From: CAZKGE01 sp964636405
GTDB taxonomy: Bacteria > Bacillota > Clostridia > Christensenellales > CAG-138
Assembly: GCA_964636405.1 (NCBI GenBank)
Contig: CAZWSI010000034.1
Coordinates: 1-17,107, forward strand
DNA length: 17,107 bases
Direction: 5' to 3'
Shown piece by piece: positions 13,495-17,107 of this stretch (positions within the stretch are counted from its first letter, which is position 1; each line of letters starts with the position of its first letter). A program made the position numbers and the translations under genes. The notes under the pieces are model-generated. The model saw only the letters and a list, made by a program, of their open reading frames with translations. It was not told where the DNA came from and did not search any database.

Positions 13495-13763
13495 GGGGGA
13501 CGTTAGGGACGCCGGGGCGCTGCCCCGGGCCCCGCTTAAGGGCGTTCCGCCCTTAAGAATCCCATCTCTGACCGCGTTTCGCGCGTGCGCTTTAGCTTTT
13601 TTCTATAAGAACAACTTGGCCCGGCAAAATATTGCCGGGCCGAGTCTTTGTCTATTCACTTTCAGGGCGATTCCAAGGGATTCTTAAGGGGCGTTGCCCC
13701 TTAAGCGGGTCTTAGGGCAGAGCCCTAAACCGTTCCTCCGTTCCCCGTTCTCCCGTACCCGTC
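13495..13763. repeat. Intergenic hairpin-rich repeat element, copy 2 (inverted)
   Basis: The second copy of the element found after tuf, in opposite orientation, again filling the space between convergent genes. The shared core is about 13551-13676. Hairpins from left to right: CCGGGGC-GCT-GCCCCGG (13512-13528), CTTAAGGGCG-TTC-CGCCCTTAAG (about 13535-13557), the central stem (13614-13645), CTTAAGGGGC-GTT-GCCCCTTAAG (about 13683-13705) and TTAGGGC-AGA-GCCCTAA (about 13712-13728). The CTTAAGGGCG stem differs from its partner in copy 1 by paired changes on both arms. No coding capacity is evident. Confidence 0.8.
13614..13645. terminator. Central hairpin of repeat copy 2, probable bidirectional terminator
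   Basis: ACTTGGCCCGGCAA pairs with TTGCCGGGCCGAGT (one G-T wobble) around a short AT-rich loop, followed by CTTTGTCTATTC on the top strand and TGTTCTTAT on the bottom. It sits between the lipoprotein gene and the convergent DUF1508 gene. Confidence 0.65.
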
Positions 13764-14135
13764 CTATGCGTCTTCGACGACGGTTTCGGAATCGGCGTTC
13801 TTTCGGACGCTCTCCACGCCACCGAGGCAGGAGTTCTTGGCCTTGTAGCCCTCGGAGGTCGCGATGATCTCGCCGTTGCGGGCCTTGAGGCGGAAGCGGA
13901 ACTCGCCGCGTTTATCGGCGTATACTTCAAATTTGGGATGCGTTTCTTCGGCGTAACCTTCCTTGGTCTGGTCCTCAAGCGCGGCGGCGGGCGCGCACCT
14001 TTTGACGCTCTCAATGCCACCGAGGCAGGCCTTTTCGGAGGAATAGCTCTCGGAGGTCGCGATAATTTCACCGTTGCCGGCCTTGAGATTAAAGCGGAAG
14101 CCGCTCTTGGAGGTGCTCACAACATACTTGCCCAT
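13764..14135 (-). CDS. DUF1508 (YegP-family) protein with two tandem domains
   Basis: A 123-residue protein made of two similar DUF1508 units (about residues 1-60 and 66-117). Each has the pattern F-x-F-x-L-K-A-x-N-G-E-I-I-A-T-S-E followed by a C-L-G-G-(I/V)-E-S-V segment. The same two-unit layout occurs in E. coli YegP. The biochemical role of the family is not established. A GGAG sits about 11 bases upstream of the ATG, somewhat far. A strong promoter lies upstream, and the gene converges on the lipoprotein gene with repeat copy 2 between. Confidence 0.92.
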   Translation of the reverse strand: MGKYVVSTSKSGFRFNLKAGNGEIIATSESYSSEKACLGGIESVKRCAPAAALEDQTKEGYAEETHPKFEVYADKRGEFRFRLKARNGEIIATSEGYKAKNSCLGGVESVRKNADSETVVEDA

Positions 14136-14171
14136 TTCATCAATCGCTCCTTTGCATCAATTATTGTTCGT

Positions 14172-14200
14172 ATTGTATCATGCGACGGCCTGTTTTGCAA
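14172..14200 (-). promoter_or_regulatory. SigA-type promoter of the DUF1508 gene
   Basis: On the minus strand TTGCAA (14195-14200) and TACAAT (14172-14177) are separated by exactly 17 bases, with a TGA extension before the -10. It is about 40 bases upstream of the start codon. The stretch from here to 14322 is GC-rich and holds no gene I can support. Confidence 0.75.
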
Positions 14201-14322
14201 TCGTACCCAGCGGGGGCGGTCTTGCCGCACCGCGGCGCTCCCGCAGCGCAAGCGGCGCCCCTGCCGCGCACAGTACCAAAATCCTGCCCCTGCGCAGCCC
14301 TTCGCGTGCTAGGATTCTAATA

Positions 14323-14336
14323 CAAACATTTGTTCG
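14323..14336 (-). promoter_or_regulatory. LexA (SOS) box-like site in the leader of the ArpU-like gene
   Basis: Read on the minus strand the site is CGAACAAATGTTTG. Compared with the Bacillus LexA consensus CGAACRNRYGTTYC it matches 13 of 14 positions, and it fits the shorter clostridial form GAACNNNNGTTY completely. It lies 14 bases before the start codon at 14351, next to a possible -10 (TCTAAT, 14316-14321) that lacks a clear -35. The site is seen; LexA binding is inferred. Confidence 0.55.
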
Positions 14337-14350
14337 TACAGGAGGCGCAT

Positions 14351-14788
14351 ATGCGGGTTGAGGTGGAGAAAGCTCTCCTCCGGGAGACGGAACGAGAGCT
14401 GAATCATTACAGGCAAAACGGCGCGCTGCTGCGCGCAAAGCAGGCGGGAAAGGGCGCGGTGCGTCAGCTTCGCAGCGAGGAAATCGAGGGCCTGAGTTGC
14501 CGCGAGCTCGCGCGCATGCGCTGCTGGCAGCGGGTTGTCAATCGGGTGCTGGCGCTCGCGCGGCGCGACGATCCGTTGATGTACCGCTTTATGCGCCAGT
14601 ATTTTGCCCTTGTCACGCCGCGCAGCGGCCGGCTTTCCGTTACGCAACGCAATTTGAACGTGATAGAGGAGCTGGGTTTGTCCGAAAGCCTCGTATATAC
14701 CATGCGCCGCCGGGCGGTAGCCAACGTCATGCTCGCCGCTGTCGAGGCCGGGCTTTTCAAGCCCTACGGCCTCCGGCAGGAACGGTAG
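14351..14788 (+). CDS. Small ArpU/RinA-like helix-turn-helix protein
   Basis: A 145-residue basic, mostly helical protein. The N-terminal half (residues about 1-70) has charged helices. The C-terminal half, with PLMYRFMRQYF (75-85), LNVIEELGLSESLVYTMRRRAV (102-123) and an AAVEAGLF tail, resembles the sigma-region-4-like helix-turn-helix of ArpU/RinA-type phage late-transcription regulators. That assignment is tentative, and no phage genes are nearby. AGGAGG lies 5 bases before the ATG at 14351. A LexA-box-like sequence in the leader suggests induction by DNA damage. The last 28 codons and the stop are repeated directly downstream. Confidence 0.7.
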   Translation: MRVEVEKALLRETERELNHYRQNGALLRAKQAGKGAVRQLRSEEIEGLSCRELARMRCWQRVVNRVLALARRDDPLMYRFMRQYFALVTPRSGRLSVTQRNLNVIEELGLSESLVYTMRRRAVANVMLAAVEAGLFKPYGLRQER

Positions 14789-14896
14789 GCGGGCGGAGCA
14801 TGCGCCGCCGGGCGGTGGCCAACGTCATGCTCGCCGCCGTCGAGGCCGGGCTTTTCAAGCCCTACGGCCTCCGGCAGGAACGGTAGGCAGGCGGGG
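14701..14896 (+). repeat. 98-bp perfect-register tandem duplication
   Basis: Bases 14701-14798 are repeated at 14799-14896 with four substitutions (positions 14719, 14740, 14791 and 14797 of the first copy). The unit covers the last 28 codons of the ArpU-like gene, its stop and 10 bases beyond. The two coding differences (GTA to GTG, GCT to GCC) are synonymous; the other two lie after the stop. Confidence 0.97.
14800..14886 (+). pseudogene. Duplicated C-terminal fragment of the ArpU-like gene
   Basis: The second repeat unit forms a 28-codon open frame starting at an ATG, which corresponds to Met118 of the parent protein. It ends in its own TAG and encodes exactly the same residues as the parent C-terminus. 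The start lies 11 bases after the parent stop, with GGCGGGCGGAGC in between, a possible weak binding site for re-initiation. It is most likely a duplication remnant, but a translated micropeptide cannot be excluded. Confidence 0.4.
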
Positions 14897-14912
14897 TTGC
14901 CGTCAGGCGAGG

Positions 14913-16427
14913 CTATGCCCACGCAAGCGCGGCGCAGGCAAGGAGCGCCGTCGCATGAACAAGACGGGTTTTCAGCGGACGGAGGCAGAGGGGCGAAGCG
15001 ATCAGGAGCGCGGCAAAATACAGCAGGCAGGCAAACGCGCTTGGGGCCGGAAGCGTCAGCGCTGCGTCCCCGCCGCGCTCGACCACGGCCAGTATGAGCG
15101 CGAGCGCAAACGCGGGCAGCCGCGCAAGGAACCTGGCCGCCGGGAGGAAGACAAAGGACAGCGCCGCGCAGAGGAAGGCGGGCACAAAAAAGAAGGGTAC
15201 GAGCGGCAGCAGCAGGATGTTCGTTGCCACCGACAGCGGCTGGAACAAGCCAAAGGCAAGCGCCGACACGGGCAGGGTAGCGAGATTGACCGCGACGCTT
15301 GCGGAGAGAATGCCCGAAAGCGCGCTCCCCAGCCGCCGCGTGGCGCGCTGCAGCATGGGCGCGAGCAGCAATATGCCGTATACGGCAGAAAAGGAGAGCT
15401 GAAAGCCGATTTGCAGCAGCGCGGCGGGGCGGTAGAGCAAAACGAGGATAAAAGCGGCCGCAAGCGCGGAGGGGCCGTCACGGCGGCGGCGCAGAGGGAA
15501 GGCGAGCGCGCCGCAAAGCAGCATGACGGACGCACGCAGCACGGAGGGCGAAAGCGCGGTCAACAGCGCGTAAAACACGAGAAAGGCCGCCAGCAGGAAG
15601 AAGCGGAGCCATGGCCTGTCGATGCGGAGCGCAAAATAAAGCGCGCCCGCCAGCACCGATACGTGCAGGCCGCTTACGGCAAACAGGTGCGAAACGCCCA
15701 CCGCCGAAAAGCGCTCGTATTCCTCGCTGTCCAGCCCCGATTTATCGCCCAGCAGCATGGCGGCCGCCACGCCGCCCGATTCGGGAAAGAGCAGCAAAAT
15801 ACGCTCAAACGCCGCCGCCCGCAGCGCGAGAAGCCCGCCGTACCAATCGCTTTGCGGCTCGGTGATCGTCAGCGTATCCGCGTCGCCCTTCGCAAGTGCC
15901 CCCACGCCCTGATAACGCCATGTTTTTGCCCTGTAGCCGCCGGGCGGACGCAGCGCCGCGGAGAGCGTGAGGCGCTGCCCATAGACGGGTTCCACGATAA
16001 ACCCGGCCGTCACAGCGACGCGGGCCTTGTAGGGCTCGCCATCCAGCGACACGCCGTCGAGCACGGTCTGCCAGCCCGCGTCTGTACGCGCCGCTCGCTC
16101 GCATACCCGGCCGGAGAGCGTAAAAGTGCCCTCTGGCGCGGCAGGCAGCTCGGAAGCGCCGCTCCGCGCGAGGCCAAGGGCCGCGAAAAGGATAAACAGC
16201 GCGAAGGCGCGCTTTCCGCAAAAATACGCGCCCAGCGCGGCGGCAAGCACGACGCCCGCCGCAAGCGGATGGGCAGGCTGCGGGAAAAGCCCGGCAAGCA
16301 GCACGCCGCCGCCCATGCCCAGCGCCGCCACGCACACGGGCCGGAAATGAAAAAGCGGCTGCGCCTGCGCAATACGAGCGGGTGCGGCGGTTCCCTCCCG
16401 ATCCTTTTCGCACGCGGCACGTTCCAT
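14913..16427 (-). CDS. comEC: ComEC/Rec2-family DNA uptake channel protein lacking the C-terminal MBL domain
   Basis: A 504-residue polytopic membrane protein. After a charged N-terminus come three hydrophobic helices (RPVCVAALGMGGGVLLAG onward), a DUF4131/OB-like extracellular region (to about residue 170), and the Competence domain with GDKSGLDSEEYERFSAVGVSHLFAVSGLHV (ending near residue 256), then about seven more helices. ComEC carries transforming single-stranded DNA across the membrane. Typical ComEC is over 700 residues, with a C-terminal metallo-beta-lactamase domain opening with a DVGQGD motif. Here the frame stops after the last helix, and no such motif follows. The start at 16427 has only AGAGGGG about 12 bases upstream; earlier in-frame codons exist but look non-homologous. 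Codon use is like its neighbours. Confidence 0.88.
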   Translation of the reverse strand: MERAACEKDREGTAAPARIAQAQPLFHFRPVCVAALGMGGGVLLAGLFPQPAHPLAAGVVLAAALGAYFCGKRAFALFILFAALGLARSGASELPAAPEGTFTLSGRVCERAARTDAGWQTVLDGVSLDGEPYKARVAVTAGFIVEPVYGQRLTLSAALRPPGGYRAKTWRYQGVGALAKGDADTLTITEPQSDWYGGLLALRAAAFERILLLFPESGGVAAAMLLGDKSGLDSEEYERFSAVGVSHLFAVSGLHVSVLAGALYFALRIDRPWLRFFLLAAFLVFYALLTALSPSVLRASVMLLCGALAFPLRRRRDGPSALAAAFILVLLYRPAALLQIGFQLSFSAVYGILLLAPMLQRATRRLGSALSGILSASVAVNLATLPVSALAFGLFQPLSVATNILLLPLVPFFFVPAFLCAALSFVFLPAARFLARLPAFALALILAVVERGGDAALTLPAPSAFACLLYFAALLIASPLCLRPLKTRLVHATALLACAALAWA

Positions 16428-16479
16428 CCCTGCGGCACCCCTCTTTTTGCATGCGCGTCCGGCCTTTGCGGCCCGTTGG

Positions 16480-16683
16480 TCATTCGTCTTTTTGATACAC
16501 GATGATATCCGGCACGCCGCAATCAAGAATAAAGCAAAGCGTGTCGAGCGTTTTGAGCGTAATATTTTTGCCGTGCTTCATACGGTGCAGAATGTTAGCG
16601 GAAAAGCCATGCTTGAAAATGAGCTGGTATTCCGACATGTCTCGCCTGTTGAGCGTCTCATAGAAGGGGGCGTAGCTGATCAT
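16480..16683 (-). CDS. Small Cro/C1-type (HTH_26) transcriptional regulator
   Basis: A 67-residue protein consisting of a single XRE-family helix-turn-helix domain. The pattern FYETL-x7-EYQLIFKHGFSANILHRMKHGKNITLKTLDTLCFILDC is characteristic of a widespread Firmicutes group (HTH_26), often found as a lone regulator. GGAGGTGG lies 9 bases before the ATG at 16683. It is 52 bases upstream of the ComEC-family gene on the same strand, so co-transcription is likely and it might control that gene. Repeats in its AT-rich leader could be its own operator. The region from 16770 to 16938 upstream holds no gene I can support. Confidence 0.93.
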   Translation of the reverse strand: MISYAPFYETLNRRDMSEYQLIFKHGFSANILHRMKHGKNITLKTLDTLCFILDCGVPDIIVYQKDE

Positions 16684-16721
16684 GCTGTTTTTCCACCTCC
16701 AGGCTACGTTAGCATGCTTAA

Positions 16722-16757
16722 AATATTGAATATGACCAACATATTGAGCATATCGAA
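16722..16757. promoter_or_regulatory. AT-rich direct and inverted repeats upstream of the XRE gene
   Basis: AATATG (16729-16734) and CATATT (16740-16745) form a perfect 6-bp inverted repeat with a 5-base spacer. In addition ATATTGA occurs at 16723-16729 and 16741-16747, an 18-bp spacing that puts both on the same helical face region. This is typical of operators for small XRE repressors; binding by the adjacent regulator is inferred. Confidence 0.4.
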
Positions 16758-16938
16758 AAATGTCGGTTCGCGCCACCCTCCGTCGCGTTGTCTGGCAGTT
16801 TTGCGCCGTTTTTTCCGGGGCGAAAACTCTAGCGCGCCGAATTCCGAAAAACACAGCCGCGCAAGCGTTGGACGCGGCCGCTTCCAGCGTTCTCGTGCGT
16901 CCATTTGGCAGTGGGCCTGAGCAATTGGGTGGAGGTGC

Positions 16939-16967
16939 TTGACAAATCATTTAAGCAGTGATATAGT
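16939..16967 (+). promoter_or_regulatory. Strong SigA-type promoter of the initiator tRNA
   Basis: A perfect TTGACA (16939-16944) and TATAGT (16962-16967) are separated by 17 bases, with the tRNA beginning 12 bases after the -10. Confidence 0.85.
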
Positions 16968-16978
16968 AGCTCTCGTGT

Positions 16979-17054
<76 letters not shown>

Positions 17055-17059
17055 TAACT

Positions 17060-17105
17060 GGTACGGTAATAGATACAATTTGTGTCTGTTACCGTACCTC
17101 TTTTT
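17060..17105 (+). terminator. Long intrinsic terminator after tRNA-fMet
   Basis: GGTACGGTAA and TTACCGTACC close a hairpin that extends inwards to about 17-19 bp with two T-G wobbles, followed by TC and five Ts. It begins 5 bases after the CCA. Confidence 0.9.
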
Positions 17106-17107
17106 AT

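Noticed and set aside
14351..14788. A prophage remnant around the ArpU-like gene
   Set aside because: No integrase, structural gene or attachment-like repeat is visible nearby; the resemblance of one small protein is not enough.
14955..16505. 516-codon plus-strand open frame opposite comEC
   Set aside because: Its Gln/Arg/Gly-rich, hydrophilic product is the mirror of a membrane protein; no ribosome binding site or motif.

Overview
The window is G+C-rich chromosomal DNA that looks like a member of the Clostridia or another high-GC Firmicutes lineage. This rests on a SpoIID-domain protein next to an M23 peptidase, a SigA-type promoter set (TTGACA/TATAAT), AGGAGG-type ribosome binding sites, an HTH_26 Cro/C1 protein, and a biotin ligase without a DNA-binding domain. 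No taxonomic search was possible. Nearly all content is coding, mostly housekeeping or metabolic.

Layout, left to right. (1) The 3' end of tuf (EF-Tu, +), then an intergenic repeat element (copy 1), then a convergent small DUF3592-like membrane protein (-). (2) A large palindrome, a promoter and the operon citD-citE-citF (+), the three structural subunits of citrate lyase, ended by one or two terminators. (3) A minus-strand block: ispE (isoprenoid pathway), a five-SH3 SpoIID/LytB-domain secreted protein, and an M23 peptidase-like membrane protein. The last two recall the spoIID-spoIIQ neighbourhood of endospore formers. (4) Divergent from ispE, a beta-CASP metallo-beta-lactamase RNase-like protein overlapping birA (+), then a lipoprotein of unknown function (+). 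(5) A second copy of the repeat element, inverted, again between convergent genes, followed by a two-repeat DUF1508/YegP protein (-). (6) A small ArpU/RinA-like helix-turn-helix gene (+) with a LexA-box-like site in its leader and a 98-bp tandem duplication of its 3' end. (7) A ComEC/Rec2-family channel lacking its usual C-terminal metallo-beta-lactamase domain (-), preceded by a small XRE regulator (-). (8) A well-defined initiator tRNA-fMet (+) with promoter and terminator.

The genes do not form one obvious new system. The observations most worth a second look are the dispersed hairpin element whose two copies show compensatory changes and both sit between convergent genes; the SOS-box-like site and tandem duplication at the ArpU-like gene beside the shortened ComEC; the apparently leaderless ispE; the large palindrome upstream of citDEF; and the M23 domain missing one catalytic histidine while keeping its zinc ligands.
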